Both the position numbers and the translations under genes were made by a program. This document shows positions 1 to 8,172 of a DNA stretch of 64,000 nucleotides, in pieces. The first letter of the stretch is position 1. Each line of letters opens with the position of its first letter. A model generated the notes under the pieces. It was not told where the DNA came from, ran no database searches, and worked only from the letters and a program-made list of their open reading frames with translations. Source of the stretch: Flavobacteriaceae bacterium (lineage in GTDB: Bacteria; Bacteroidota; Bacteroidia; Flavobacteriales; Flavobacteriaceae); contig JAUXPJ010000017.1 in assembly GCA_030683815.1 (NCBI GenBank), positions 1-64,000 of the forward strand, written 5' to 3'.

Positions 1-156
1 CCAGCTGGTTTTGCGGTGTGTAATTGAGCATAAGTGCAAACTTTTAAACATAAAAATAAGGAATCCTTTGCATTTATCCAAATAAATAACAACCTAATTT
101 GCTGATTAATAGCATTTTTATATATTTTCAGCAAGCCCTAACTAAATTTTATTTTT

Positions 157-363
157 ATGAAAAAAAATGTAGGAAAAACAGACAAAATTATCAGAACAGT
201 TTTAGCGATTGCAGTAATTTGTATTGCCCATTTCATGGTTGAAGAAAGCCCGTGGAATTATATTTTGTATGCATTTGGCACTATTTTAATCTTAACGTCT
301 ATTTTTAGTTATTGCCCAGCGTATCCCCTATTAGGAATGGATACCTGCAAAACAAAAGAGTAA
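157..363 (+). CDS. DUF2892 (YgaP-like) small inner-membrane protein
   Basis: A 68-residue protein with two hydrophobic segments, about residues 13-30 and 34-50, and a short charged N-terminus (MKKNVGKTDKIIR). The pattern of Asn-Val-Gly near the N-terminus, two membrane helices, a Cys-Pro-Ala-Tyr segment and a C-terminal Cys is typical of the DUF2892/YgaP-like transmembrane family. Some members are fused to rhodanese domains, so a link to sulfur chemistry is possible but not shown here. A bidirectional hairpin terminator follows the stop codon directly. It appears to be a single-gene unit. Confidence 0.75.
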   Translation: MKKNVGKTDKIIRTVLAIAVICIAHFMVEESPWNYILYAFGTILILTSIFSYCPAYPLLGMDTCKTKE

Positions 364-398
364 CAAAAAAAGGGCTGTATTTTCAGCCCTTTTTTTGT
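364..398. terminator. Bidirectional rho-independent terminator
   Basis: A perfect hairpin with stem AAAAAAAGGGCTG and its complement around a short TATTTT loop, flanked by an A-run on one side and a T-run on the other. It lies between two convergent genes, the DUF2892 protein and the TonB receptor, and can serve both. Confidence 0.85.
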
Positions 399-2545
399 TA
401 AAATTTAATAGAAACTCCCGTTAAGAAATGAATTCCGGCTTGCGGGTAATAATAAGGAGTAGTATCCCACATATAACCGTTAGAAACATATTTCTTATCA
501 AAAATATTATTTATCAATCCAACTAATTCTATATTTTTAAACAATTTGGATGTGTTGAATTTATATTTAACCATCAAATCAGACACGAAATAATCGGGTA
601 ATTGCGATGCAATTAATTCAGTGTTGCTTAAAAATTGTTTTCCAACATATTTAGAATAGAGCGATAATTCTGTGTTTTTCGTTGGAGTGTAATTAATGAT
701 ATTTCCAGCAACAATACTAGGCGAATAAGAAATTTCTGTATCTCCAAGATTAACAACTGTTCCGTTTTCTTCAACAGTAAAATTGATGTTTTTATTATTG
801 CTGATACCAATATTTGGCATCAATGAAAATTGATTATTGAGCTTAAAAACGGCATCAATTTCTATTCCTAAACGATAACTTTTTCCGCTGTTTGCACGAA
901 TCGGACTTCCATCATTGAGGTCAATAGCACCAGTTAAAACCAGTTGATTGGTATATTGCATATAATAAATATTGGCATTAAAGTTAGTTTCATCTTTTTG
1001 ATATCTCCATCCTAATTCAAAATCATTTAATTCTTCAGATTTAGGAGGAATTATAGCATATTCATAATCGGTTCTATTGGGTTCTTTATGCGCTTTAGCG
1101 TAAGATAAATAGAAATTATTTTGTTGATTTAATTGATAAGTAACACCAAACTTTGGGTTGAAAAAAGTGAGATTTTCATCAACATCAGTTGGTAAGAAAT
1201 TATAGGTTTTATAATCAACATTTCGCACTTGTAAATCACCAAAAAGATTTAATTTTTCATTAAGTTGATAACTTGATTTCGCAAAAATGTTGAAATCTTT
1301 TTTCTTGCCATTATTAAAATAATATTGATGTCTTATTTCGCTGTTGCTTGCATTTCGAGCCCAAATAACTTCTCCGAAATGATCGCCATCATATAAATTC
1401 CATGCTCCTCCAATAATCATATTTAAAGCATCTTGGTTATATTTTAATGAAAAAGTAGTGCCGTAAAAATCATTATCCAGCCATTTTCTTCGGATTAAAT
1501 CAGTGCGGTTAATAGTGGTTCCGTTAATGGTAATTGGCGTTAATCTATAACTTGAAAATTTCTGATTTTGTTTGTATTGTTCATAAAAACCAAAACCTTG
1601 GGTATAATGAAGCGCCAAATTTCCGCTTAAATGATCATTAAAAAAATGATTGACATGAAGTTGATAGTGTTTCTGGGTATAATTATCTACTTCATTATCA
1701 TAATAATCCAGTACATTCCAGTTAGCATCATAAATAGCGCCCGCTGAATTAAACTTCCGATTGGTTTTATAGGTTTCAGCATCAACTCCATTCCATGCTT
1801 GATATGTGATTTCATGGCCTCCAAATCCGATGGCTTTTATCATCGTTTTGTTGTTAAAATAAGTTCCTGAAACATAATAGGAGTTTAAATCGGATTTTGC
1901 ACGATCAATATATCCGTCAGATTGTATTTGCGACAATCGGCCCGAAAACTCAAAATGATCATTTACAATTCCTGTGGTTGTTTTAATTGTGTACTTGTGT
2001 GTGTTAAACGAACCATATGATTTATTGATTTCTGCGCCTGCTTTTTCATCAATTCCGTCGGTTAATAAATTTAAACTGGCGCCAAAAGCTCCGGCTCCGT
2101 TGGTAGAAGTCCCAACACCGCGTTGTAATTGAATACTTTGAGTATTGCTGGCAAAATCGGGTAAATCAACCCAATAAGTTCCGTGAGATTCAGAATCATT
2201 GAGCGGAATTCCATTAATAGTCACATTTACTCGGGTTGCATCACTTCCCCTAACTCTGATTCCGGTATATCCCACACCGGCTCCCGCATCTGTCGTGGTT
2301 ACTACATTGGGCAAATAACCGACTAAAACAGGAATATCTTGCCCTAAATTGCGCGCTTCAATGGCTTCTTTTTTGAAGTTTGTAATGGCGAATGGCGCCT
2401 TTTCTGAAGCTCTTGTCGCTTCCACAATTACTTCGTTTAAGACAATTGGTTTTTGAAGTGAATCATTTTTAATGATAAATTTATCTTGCCCAAAAACCAT
2501 CAATGAGCACAAAGATAAAAGTAATAAGATTGTAATTTTTTTCAT
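398..2545 (-). CDS. TonB-dependent outer membrane receptor, TPP-regulated (likely thiamine uptake)
   Basis: A 715-residue outer membrane receptor. It has an N-terminal signal peptide (residues 1-19), a TonB-box-like segment (VLNEVIVEATR, about 36-46) and a plug domain with typical motifs (GIRVRGSDATRVNVTINGIP; LQRGVGTSTNGAGAFGASLN). A long beta-barrel follows, ending in an aromatic residue (SIKF), as barrel assembly requires. A TPP riboswitch lies about 60 bases upstream on the same strand, so the substrate is probably thiamine or a thiamine phosphate. TPP-controlled TonB receptors for thiamine are known in Bacteroidetes. The family match is certain; the substrate is inferred from the riboswitch. 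Confidence 0.9.
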   Translation of the reverse strand: MKKITILLLLSLCSLMVFGQDKFIIKNDSLQKPIVLNEVIVEATRASEKAPFAITNFKKEAIEARNLGQDIPVLVGYLPNVVTTTDAGAGVGYTGIRVRGSDATRVNVTINGIPLNDSESHGTYWVDLPDFASNTQSIQLQRGVGTSTNGAGAFGASLNLLTDGIDEKAGAEINKSYGSFNTHKYTIKTTTGIVNDHFEFSGRLSQIQSDGYIDRAKSDLNSYYVSGTYFNNKTMIKAIGFGGHEITYQAWNGVDAETYKTNRKFNSAGAIYDANWNVLDYYDNEVDNYTQKHYQLHVNHFFNDHLSGNLALHYTQGFGFYEQYKQNQKFSSYRLTPITINGTTINRTDLIRRKWLDNDFYGTTFSLKYNQDALNMIIGGAWNLYDGDHFGEVIWARNASNSEIRHQYYFNNGKKKDFNIFAKSSYQLNEKLNLFGDLQVRNVDYKTYNFLPTDVDENLTFFNPKFGVTYQLNQQNNFYLSYAKAHKEPNRTDYEYAIIPPKSEELNDFELGWRYQKDETNFNANIYYMQYTNQLVLTGAIDLNDGSPIRANSGKSYRLGIEIDAVFKLNNQFSLMPNIGISNNKNINFTVEENGTVVNLGDTEISYSPSIVAGNIINYTPTKNTELSLYSKYVGKQFLSNTELIASQLPDYFVSDLMVKYKFNTSKLFKNIELVGLINNIFDKKYVSNGYMWDTTPYYYPQAGIHFLTGVSIKF

Positions 2546-2608
2546 TTTATTTATTTTGTTAAAAACGAATAAAAAGAGGTAAAATCCGATAGTTTTAATT
2601 GATTTTTC

Positions 2609-2677
2609 AACTCCCTTAACAGCATTACCTGTTCAGGTTCATTGGGTATGATCTCAGCCATTACGGCACCCCTTTTG
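2609..2677 (-). promoter_or_regulatory. TPP (thiamine pyrophosphate) riboswitch
   Basis: Read on the minus strand this contains the THI-box consensus blocks in order: GGGGTGCC, GGCTGAGATCATACCC, TGAACCTGAACAGG and TAATGCTGTTAAGGGAG. It sits between a TAAATTTG -7 box and the start of the TonB receptor, about 60 bases before the ATG. It should repress the receptor when thiamine pyrophosphate is plentiful. I see no clear hairpin plus T-run after it, so control of translation is more likely than termination. Confidence 0.93.
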
Positions 2678-2685
2678 AGATGTGA

Positions 2686-2693
2686 CAAATTTA
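2686..2693 (-). promoter_or_regulatory. -7 box of the TPP riboswitch/TonB receptor promoter
   Basis: On the minus strand this reads TAAATTTG, a full match to the Bacteroidetes TAnnTTTG box. It is placed so that transcription would begin just before the riboswitch. No good TTG at the -33 position is visible. Confidence 0.55.
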
Positions 2694-2716
2694 ACACTAT
2701 TTTAAATTCTTTATCA

Positions 2717-2724
2717 TACTTTTG
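2717..2724 (+). promoter_or_regulatory. -7 box for the ATP-grasp gene
   Basis: TACTTTTG matches TAnnTTTG. It lies 16 bases before the ATG at 2741, giving a very short leader, and is back to back with the riboswitch promoter on the other strand. Confidence 0.5.
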
Positions 2725-2740
2725 CCGAAAATATTTTAAT

Positions 2741-3910
2741 ATGTTTATTTTAGAAGGACCTTACATTTCAGATTTTATCGAACAAACAATTATTGAAAAT
2801 GATTTTCAGGTGATTGATACGCCTTTCTTAAAAGGTAGAAATCGCTATCAGGAATTTAATTTGATGGCTGAAAATGAAGCTGTTTCGATATTGGAAAAAG
2901 GAAATGATATATTGTATTCTAATTCTGAAAACGTTATTGACTGGGTTGAAAATAATCTTCAAAACACCTGTTATCCTGCATTTATTCAACTATTTAAAAA
3001 TAAAATAAATTTTAGAGAAGTCATTCAATCGCTTTATCCAAACTTTTATTTTAAAAAAATTCGATTAGAGGAAATGAAAAATTCCGATTTAACTTCAATT
3101 CCTTTTCCGGTGGTTATCAAACCGTCGGTCGGATTTTTTAGTTTAGGTGTTTATACCATCGAGAATGCTTCTGAATGGTTGCCGATTCTTAAAAAATTGG
3201 AAGAAGAACTGAAATATATTCAAAGTTTATACCCCGTAGAAGTGCTTAATACCGATACTTTTATCATCGAAAAATATATTGATGGAAAGGAATATGCGGT
3301 TGATTGTTATTTTAATCAAAATGGAGAAGCTGTTATTTTGAATATTTTAGAACATCAGTTTTCTTCTTCAAAAGATGTAAGCGACCGTTTGTATTTTACA
3401 TCCAAAGAAATTATTGAAAATTTGCACGATAAAACATTGGCATTTTTAAATCAATTAAGTGAACTTACCGGATTAAAAAACTTCCCTTTACACCTGGAAA
3501 TGCGCCTTACTTCATCTGATGAAATAATTCCTATTGAAGGAAATCCGATGCGCTTTGGAGGCTGGTGTACAACGGCTGATTTAGCTCATTACGCTTTTGG
3601 ATTTAATCCTTATAAATTATATCAACATCAACAAAAACCCAACTGGAAAAACATCTTAAATTTGATGAATGATGACTTTTATAGTTTAATTATTTTAGAT
3701 AATTCAACCGGATTTAAAGCAGAAAATATAGCTGATTTTGATTATGATCAATTGTTGTCACAATTTGAAAAACCCTTAGAATTAAGAAAAGTAGATATAA
3801 ATCAATATCCTTTATTTGGATATGTATATACACAAACCCGACTTGAAAATTTTAAGGAATTATCATCGATGTTATTCAATAATTTGGCAGCGTTTGTTGT
3901 AGAAAAATAA
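2741..3910 (+). CDS. ATP-grasp domain protein
   Basis: A 389-residue protein with the ATP-grasp fold: a lysine strand and glycine loop (VVIKPSVGFFSLGVY, about 124-138), a FIIEKYIDGKEY strand (about 174-185) and the Mg-binding IEGNPMRFGG near residue 265-274. Such enzymes activate a carboxylate with ATP and join it to an amine or thiol; the substrate here is unknown. The reading frame is open from 2642, but that part overlaps the opposite-strand TPP riboswitch and lies upstream of the TACTTTTG box, so I choose the ATG at 2741. It ends one base before the convergent kinase gene. Confidence 0.8.
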   Translation: MFILEGPYISDFIEQTIIENDFQVIDTPFLKGRNRYQEFNLMAENEAVSILEKGNDILYSNSENVIDWVENNLQNTCYPAFIQLFKNKINFREVIQSLYPNFYFKKIRLEEMKNSDLTSIPFPVVIKPSVGFFSLGVYTIENASEWLPILKKLEEELKYIQSLYPVEVLNTDTFIIEKYIDGKEYAVDCYFNQNGEAVILNILEHQFSSSKDVSDRLYFTSKEIIENLHDKTLAFLNQLSELTGLKNFPLHLEMRLTSSDEIIPIEGNPMRFGGWCTTADLAHYAFGFNPYKLYQHQQKPNWKNILNLMNDDFYSLIILDNSTGFKAENIADFDYDQLLSQFEKPLELRKVDINQYPLFGYVYTQTRLENFKELSSMLFNNLAAFVVEK

Positions 3911-3911
3911 T

Positions 3912-4484
3912 TTATTTGAGTCTCCTATCAAGAAGTTCGTCAATAATTTTCACTACTTTTTTAAAGCGATTAATGGTATCACCGGTCAGTAAAACGTACG
4001 ATCTGTTATAATTGATAAGCGCATTTTCAAAGGCCTTAAACATCTCCTGGCGTTGTTCTGGTCGATCGCGTAAATCATCTTTTTCCCAAGGAATATCGAT
4101 TGAAGTAAGCAAATACAAATTGTAGGTATTGGCCATTGCGGCCTCTTCTAATATTGGATCTACAAAATTGCCATAATAGGTTTGTGAATAAACCATTGTT
4201 TCTAAAATATCAGTATCGCAAATCAATAAGTCAGTTGCTTTTTTACTCAATTCATTTTCTAGGGAAATTTGCCCGATTGCTATGGGTACTAAATCATGAG
4301 GTTCACAGGTTTTTTGTTCTAAATCCCATTTGTTTTGTAAATATTCACGCGCATATTCAGGCACCCATTCTGTTTTATAATGGTTGGCCAACAGTTTTGA
4401 AAGTGTTGTTTTTCCGGTTGATTCCGGCCCAAACAAAACTATTTTTATGATGTTTGAAGGTTTTTGTCTAAGCTTTTCTTCCAT
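3912..4484 (-). CDS. NadR-like P-loop kinase (nicotinamide riboside or thiamine kinase)
   Basis: A 190-residue P-loop protein with Walker A GPESTGKTTLS near residue 19-29, the form typical of the ribosylnicotinamide kinase domain of NadR. Further matches are VPEYAREYL, LLICDTDILETMVYSQTYYG and DDLRDRPEQR (lid). It overlaps the 3' end of the pnuC-type gene by 40 bases, so the two are almost certainly cotranslated. In PnuC pairs the kinase traps imported vitamin by phosphorylation. NadR-type kinases normally act on nicotinamide riboside, but the adjacent thiamine-binding protein and the nearby TPP riboswitch make thiamine an alternative substrate. Confidence 0.8.
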   Translation of the reverse strand: MEEKLRQKPSNIIKIVLFGPESTGKTTLSKLLANHYKTEWVPEYAREYLQNKWDLEQKTCEPHDLVPIAIGQISLENELSKKATDLLICDTDILETMVYSQTYYGNFVDPILEEAAMANTYNLYLLTSIDIPWEKDDLRDRPEQRQEMFKAFENALINYNRSYVLLTGDTINRFKKVVKIIDELLDRRLK

Positions 4485-5077
4485 TCTTTATAACCGTAAT
4501 AAGCAATGATTAAAAATATAAAATATTGAATACTTGTTAAACTATGCCCTTTAAAAAAGTATAATGGCACAGAAATAAGGTCTCCAACAATCCAAAAAAT
4601 CCAGTTTTCAATTTTCTTTTTCGCCATCATCCACATACCAACGAAGAAAATGGCAGTTGTAAGCGTATCCACATAAGCAGTCCACGTATTAAATTTATCA
4701 TAATAATGATAGATAAAAACAACAAATAAAACAGAACCGATAAATATAAAAGCTGCTATTTTATATTCTGATGTATTGGTTTTGGTGATGGGTGTAAAAT
4801 GAGTTGCATCCACTTTACGCGTCCAATTATACCATCCATAAATGCTCATGATAAAGTAATAAGCGTTGATAAGCATATCGCCCAACAAACCCCATTTCAA
4901 CAACAGATATACAAAAATCAGCGTACTGATCATTCCGGTTGGATACACCCAAATGTTATCTTTTTTGGCATACCAAACACTGAGCAATCCAAACAAAACT
5001 GCAACAACTTCTAAAACAATTTCAAAGGTTTGGTAACCGGCGTATTGCTCAAATAAAAAATTAAAAACTTGGTTCAT
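4445..5077 (-). CDS. pnuC: PnuC-family vitamin transporter (nicotinamide riboside or thiamine, PnuT-like)
   Basis: A 210-residue integral membrane protein with about seven hydrophobic segments and PnuC signatures: EVVAVLFGLLSVWYAKKDNIWVYP, INAYYFIMSIYGWYNWTR and FFVGMWMMAKKKIENWIFWIVGDLISVPLY, quoted here in part only as family landmarks. PnuC proteins facilitate diffusion of nicotinamide riboside; PnuT members carry thiamine and are common in Bacteroidetes. The gene overlaps its upstream neighbour (YkoF-like) by 17 bases and its downstream kinase by 40. Substrate specificity cannot be read from sequence alone; context favours thiamine. Confidence 0.85.
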   Translation of the reverse strand: MNQVFNFLFEQYAGYQTFEIVLEVVAVLFGLLSVWYAKKDNIWVYPTGMISTLIFVYLLLKWGLLGDMLINAYYFIMSIYGWYNWTRKVDATHFTPITKTNTSEYKIAAFIFIGSVLFVVFIYHYYDKFNTWTAYVDTLTTAIFFVGMWMMAKKKIENWIFWIVGDLISVPLYFFKGHSLTSIQYFIFLIIAYYGYKEWKKSLDKNLQTS

Positions 5078-5321
5078 ACGAGCTTCGGTCTCCTTTGATT
5101 ATTTTTAAGGTAAACACGCAATTGTTTTCATTTAAAAAAGCTTCTTTGATGTTAGTTTGTAACCAATCCATTACTTCACTATAATCACCATAAACTTGAG
5201 TGCTCAACGGATTTTCAATAGTGGTAAATCCGGATGAACGCAATTTTTTGATGAAATTTTTAATCGGAATTTCAAAATCTCGATGCAACGGATACATACT
5301 GATATCTACTGATATTTTCAT
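5061..5321 (-). CDS. YkoF/MTH1187-like thiamine-binding protein
   Basis: An 86-residue single-domain protein with a ferredoxin-like pattern: VDISMYPL at the N-terminus, a helix, FTTIENPLSTQVYGDYSEVMD and a final strand. This resembles the MTH1187/YkoF (DUF77) family, whose members bind thiamine or its pyrimidine part. It has no signal peptide, so it acts in the cytoplasm. It overlaps the GGGP synthase gene by 4 bases (ATGA type) and pnuC by 17, placing it inside a tightly packed operon. Confidence 0.7.
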   Translation of the reverse strand: MKISVDISMYPLHRDFEIPIKNFIKKLRSSGFTTIENPLSTQVYGDYSEVMDWLQTNIKEAFLNENNCVFTLKIIKGDRSSYEPSF

Positions 5322-6049
5322 AATTCATATTGTTTTAAAAAGTTAATGTCATTTTCAAAAGCAGTCCCGATAACTGCCATATCGGCTCCGCTTTCAAAGG
5401 CATCATTGAGTTGTTTTTCAGATTTGATACCTCCTCCAACAATGAGTGGAATATTAATATTGTCAGCAACCATTTTTATCATTTCTGGTGGAACAGCGTA
5501 TTGTGCACCACTTCCGCCATCCAGATAAATAAGATGATGTCCCAACATTTCGCCCGCTAAAGCGGTTGCCATGGCGATTTCCGGTTTGTGTCTCGGAATT
5601 GGTTTTGTATTGCTGATGTAGGAAGCCGTTGTTTCTCGGCCACTTTCAATTAGTAAATAACTAGTGGATAAAATTTCAAGTGTTGTTTGCTTTAATAATG
5701 GAGCTGCAATCACCTGATTTCCTATTAAAAATTCCGGATTTCTCCCTGAAATCAATGATAAAAATAAAATTCCGTCAGCTTTATTGCTAATTTGAATGGC
5801 ATTTCCGGGAAATAAAATAATGGGTAATTGGGTGCTGTTTTTTATAATCTGCACAAATTCATCCAAGACATTTTTAAACAACAGACTGCCGCCCACAAAA
5901 ATTAAATGAGCGTTACTTTCATTGATTTTCTGAACAACTTCTGGGAGTTTTTTCAACAAAATTTTATCAGGATCCAACAAAATAGCCAGTAATTTTTGCT
6001 TATTTTTCTTAGCATTTTGTATGTAGTTTAAAATGGAAGTTTCTTTCAT
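5318..6049 (-). CDS. Geranylgeranylglyceryl/heptaprenylglyceryl phosphate synthase, group II
   Basis: A 243-residue TIM-barrel prenyltransferase. Visible motifs are LLAILLDPDK near residue 19-28, IFVGGSLLF, IYLDGGSGAQYAVPPEMI (about 174-191) and PLIVGGGIKSEKQLNDAFES, which form the glycerol-1-phosphate and phosphate-binding loops of the GGGPS/PcrB family. It joins a polyprenyl diphosphate to sn-glycerol-1-phosphate. Group II enzymes are found in Bacteroidetes, where the role of the product is unclear. It follows the phosphopantetheinyl transferase with a 3-base gap and overlaps the thiamine-binding protein gene. Confidence 0.88.
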   Translation of the reverse strand: MKETSILNYIQNAKKNKQKLLAILLDPDKILLKKLPEVVQKINESNAHLIFVGGSLLFKNVLDEFVQIIKNSTQLPIILFPGNAIQISNKADGILFLSLISGRNPEFLIGNQVIAAPLLKQTTLEILSTSYLLIESGRETTASYISNTKPIPRHKPEIAMATALAGEMLGHHLIYLDGGSGAQYAVPPEMIKMVADNINIPLIVGGGIKSEKQLNDAFESGADMAVIGTAFENDINFLKQYEL

Positions 6050-6052
6050 AAA

Positions 6053-6670
6053 TCAAATAGCATAAACCAAAGTGAAATTTTCTAATTGTTCAAAATAAAT
6101 GGAATAAACTTCAAAAAATTTATCTTTTTTAATCCAACCACGTGTTTGTCCGTCCGACAATTTAAAGGGTTCAATGGGCAAATGATATTTGAATAACAAT
6201 CCGCCATCAGGATGAATTTTATACAATGATTCTTTAGCTCCCCAAATAATAGTCAATTGCTCAATCAAATTTTCTTCTTCTAAAAAATTAAACTCATCAG
6301 CCACAAATTTGGGAGCAATTTTAATAATCTTTTCACGGTTCATTTCAATATCAATACCGGCTTCATAATCACTTATAATAATCCCGGAAAAAATAAAGGA
6401 ATGCGTAATAGAAATGTGTTTTCCATCCTTTAAATGCGGTTTTCCATCATCGGTATAAAATAAATCAGCATCTTCATAACCCAATGATTTCAATAGATGC
6501 CGAACACTTAAATATCCTTTTTGATGAATTTCAGAACGCATGTTTTGAATTCTTCGAATACTATTATCCGTTAGCGTAATACCTTGGTATAAAGTTTCTA
6601 ACGATTCTTCTATTTTCCACACAATCGCAGTAGTGTGTTTAGATGATTTGATGGTTTTATATAATGGCAT
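6053..6670 (-). CDS. 4'-phosphopantetheinyl transferase superfamily protein
   Basis: A 205-residue Sfp-like enzyme that moves 4'-phosphopantetheine from CoA to a carrier-protein serine. The Mg- and CoA-binding motifs are present: ISITHSFIFSG near the middle, AGIDIEMNREKI (about 105-116) and WGAKESLYK (about 143-151). It is first in a minus-strand operon with the GGGP synthase, YkoF-like, PnuC and kinase genes, and is divergent from ahcY. Likely target is the fatty acid or polyketide carrier protein; this cannot be resolved from the sequence. Confidence 0.87.
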   Translation of the reverse strand: MPLYKTIKSSKHTTAIVWKIEESLETLYQGITLTDNSIRRIQNMRSEIHQKGYLSVRHLLKSLGYEDADLFYTDDGKPHLKDGKHISITHSFIFSGIIISDYEAGIDIEMNREKIIKIAPKFVADEFNFLEEENLIEQLTIIWGAKESLYKIHPDGGLLFKYHLPIEPFKLSDGQTRGWIKKDKFFEVYSIYFEQLENFTLVYAI

Positions 6671-6693
6671 GCCGTTTTTTCAATGGTATTTTG

Positions 6694-6701
6694 TAATTTC
6701 G
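6694..6701 (+). promoter_or_regulatory. Probable -7 box for ahcY
   Basis: TAATTTCG, one mismatch from TAnnTTTG, lies 28 bases before the ahcY ATG in the divergent gap. No SAM- or SAH-type riboswitch is visible in the short leader. Confidence 0.4.
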
Positions 6702-6729
6702 CACCAAATTTAATCACAAATATAAGAAT

Positions 6730-8046
6730 ATGAGTACAGAAACATCAACGTATGTAAAATATAAGGTGAAAGACATCAGCTTAGCAGCATGGGGAAGAAA
6801 GGAAATACATTTAGCTGAAGCTGAAATGCCTGGGTTAATGAGTTTGCGTAAAGAATATGGAAGTCAAAAACCGCTGAAAGGAGCAAGAATTGCAGGATGT
6901 TTACACATGACCATCCAAACAGCTGTCTTAATTGAAACATTAGTTGAGTTAGGAGCAGAAGTTACTTGGAGTTCATGTAATATATTTTCAACGCAAGATC
7001 ATGCCGCTGCAGCGATTGCCGCTGCCGGAATTTCTGTTTATGCTTGGAAAGGAATGAATGCAGAAGAATTTGACTGGTGTATTGAGCAAACTTTATTTTT
7101 TGGTGAAGATAAAAAACCATTAAATATGATTTTAGATGATGGAGGTGATTTAACCAATATGGTTTTTGACATCTATCCAGAATTGGCTGCCGGAATAAAA
7201 GGATTATCAGAAGAAACCACTACGGGAGTGCATCGTTTATATGAGCGTATGGAAAAAGGTACACTCCTAATGCCTGCCATCAATGTAAATGATTCGGTTA
7301 CCAAATCAAAATTTGACAATAAATATGGCTGTAAAGAAAGTGCCGTTGATGCCGTAAGAAGAGCGACTGATATCATGTTAGCCGGAAAACGCGTGGTAGT
7401 TTGTGGTTATGGCGATGTTGGTAAAGGAACTGCAGCTTCTTTTAGAGGTGCCGGTTCTATTGTAACCGTTACCGAAATTGACCCGATTTGTGCGTTGCAA
7501 GCCGCGATGGACGGTCACGAAGTGAAAAAATTGGATACTGTAATTGCCAACGCAGACATTATTATTACGACAACCGGAAATAAAGATATTGTTACCGGAA
7601 CTCATTTTGCCAAAATGAAAGATAAAGCCATCGTTTGTAACATCGGGCATTTTGACAATGAAATTGATGTAGCTTGGTTAAACAAAAACTATGGACACAC
7701 CAAAGTAGAAATTAAACCACAAGTTGATATTTATACGATTGATGGAAAAGAAATTATTTTATTGGCAGAAGGTCGTTTGGTAAATTTAGGTTGTGCAACA
7801 GGACATCCTAGTTTTGTGATGAGTAATTCATTTACCAACCAAACCTTGGCGCAATTAGAATTATGGCTTCATACCGACCAATATGAAAATAAAGTATATA
7901 CATTGCCTAAACATTTAGATGAAAAAGTAGCGCGTTTACATTTAGAAAAAATAGGCGTAGAGTTAGAAATTTTACGTCCGGATCAGGCTGCTTATATCGG
8001 TGTAAAAGTTGAAGGACCTTATAAACCAGAGTATTACCGATACTAA
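6730..8046 (+). CDS. ahcY: Adenosylhomocysteinase
   Basis: A 438-residue enzyme that hydrolyses S-adenosylhomocysteine to adenosine and homocysteine, recycling the product of methyl transfer. Landmarks are [17 protein letters not shown] (about 55-71), [27 protein letters not shown] and the NAD-binding loop [16 protein letters not shown] near 222-237. The C-terminus [10 protein letters not shown] carries the conserved Lys and Tyr residues that complete the NAD site of the partner subunit. Length is normal. It is a single-gene unit with a strong terminator. Confidence 0.98.
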   Translation: MSTETSTYVKYKVKDISLAAWGRKEIHLAEAEMPGLMSLRKEYGSQKPLKGARIAGCLHMTIQTAVLIETLVELGAEVTWSSCNIFSTQDHAAAAIAAAGISVYAWKGMNAEEFDWCIEQTLFFGEDKKPLNMILDDGGDLTNMVFDIYPELAAGIKGLSEETTTGVHRLYERMEKGTLLMPAINVNDSVTKSKFDNKYGCKESAVDAVRRATDIMLAGKRVVVCGYGDVGKGTAASFRGAGSIVTVTEIDPICALQAAMDGHEVKKLDTVIANADIIITTTGNKDIVTGTHFAKMKDKAIVCNIGHFDNEIDVAWLNKNYGHTKVEIKPQVDIYTIDGKEIILLAEGRLVNLGCATGHPSFVMSNSFTNQTLAQLELWLHTDQYENKVYTLPKHLDEKVARLHLEKIGVELEILRPDQAAYIGVKVEGPYKPEYYRY

Positions 8047-8066
8047 AAAGTAATAAGAAATGTATC

Positions 8067-8106
8067 TAAAAATACTCCAAAAATTCATTTTTTTGGAGTA
8101 TTTTTA
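8067..8106 (+). terminator. Terminator after ahcY
   Basis: Hairpin with arms AAAATACTCCAAAAA and TTTTTTTGGAGTATTTTT around a short loop, ending in a T-run, 20-60 bases after the ahcY stop. Confidence 0.85.
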
Positions 8107-8172
8107 TGTGATTTTAGGATATCGATTGTATAGTTATTAAGATTTTAGATAATTAATAAAGTTTTTTAAATC

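Noticed and set aside
1-27. The first bases read in frame as PAGFAVCN followed by a stop, possibly the end of a gene entering the window
   Set aside because: Eight codons give no family signal, so I do not report it as a CDS.
6671-6729. Possible SAM or SAH riboswitch upstream of ahcY
   Set aside because: The leader is under 40 bases and lacks aptamer consensus.
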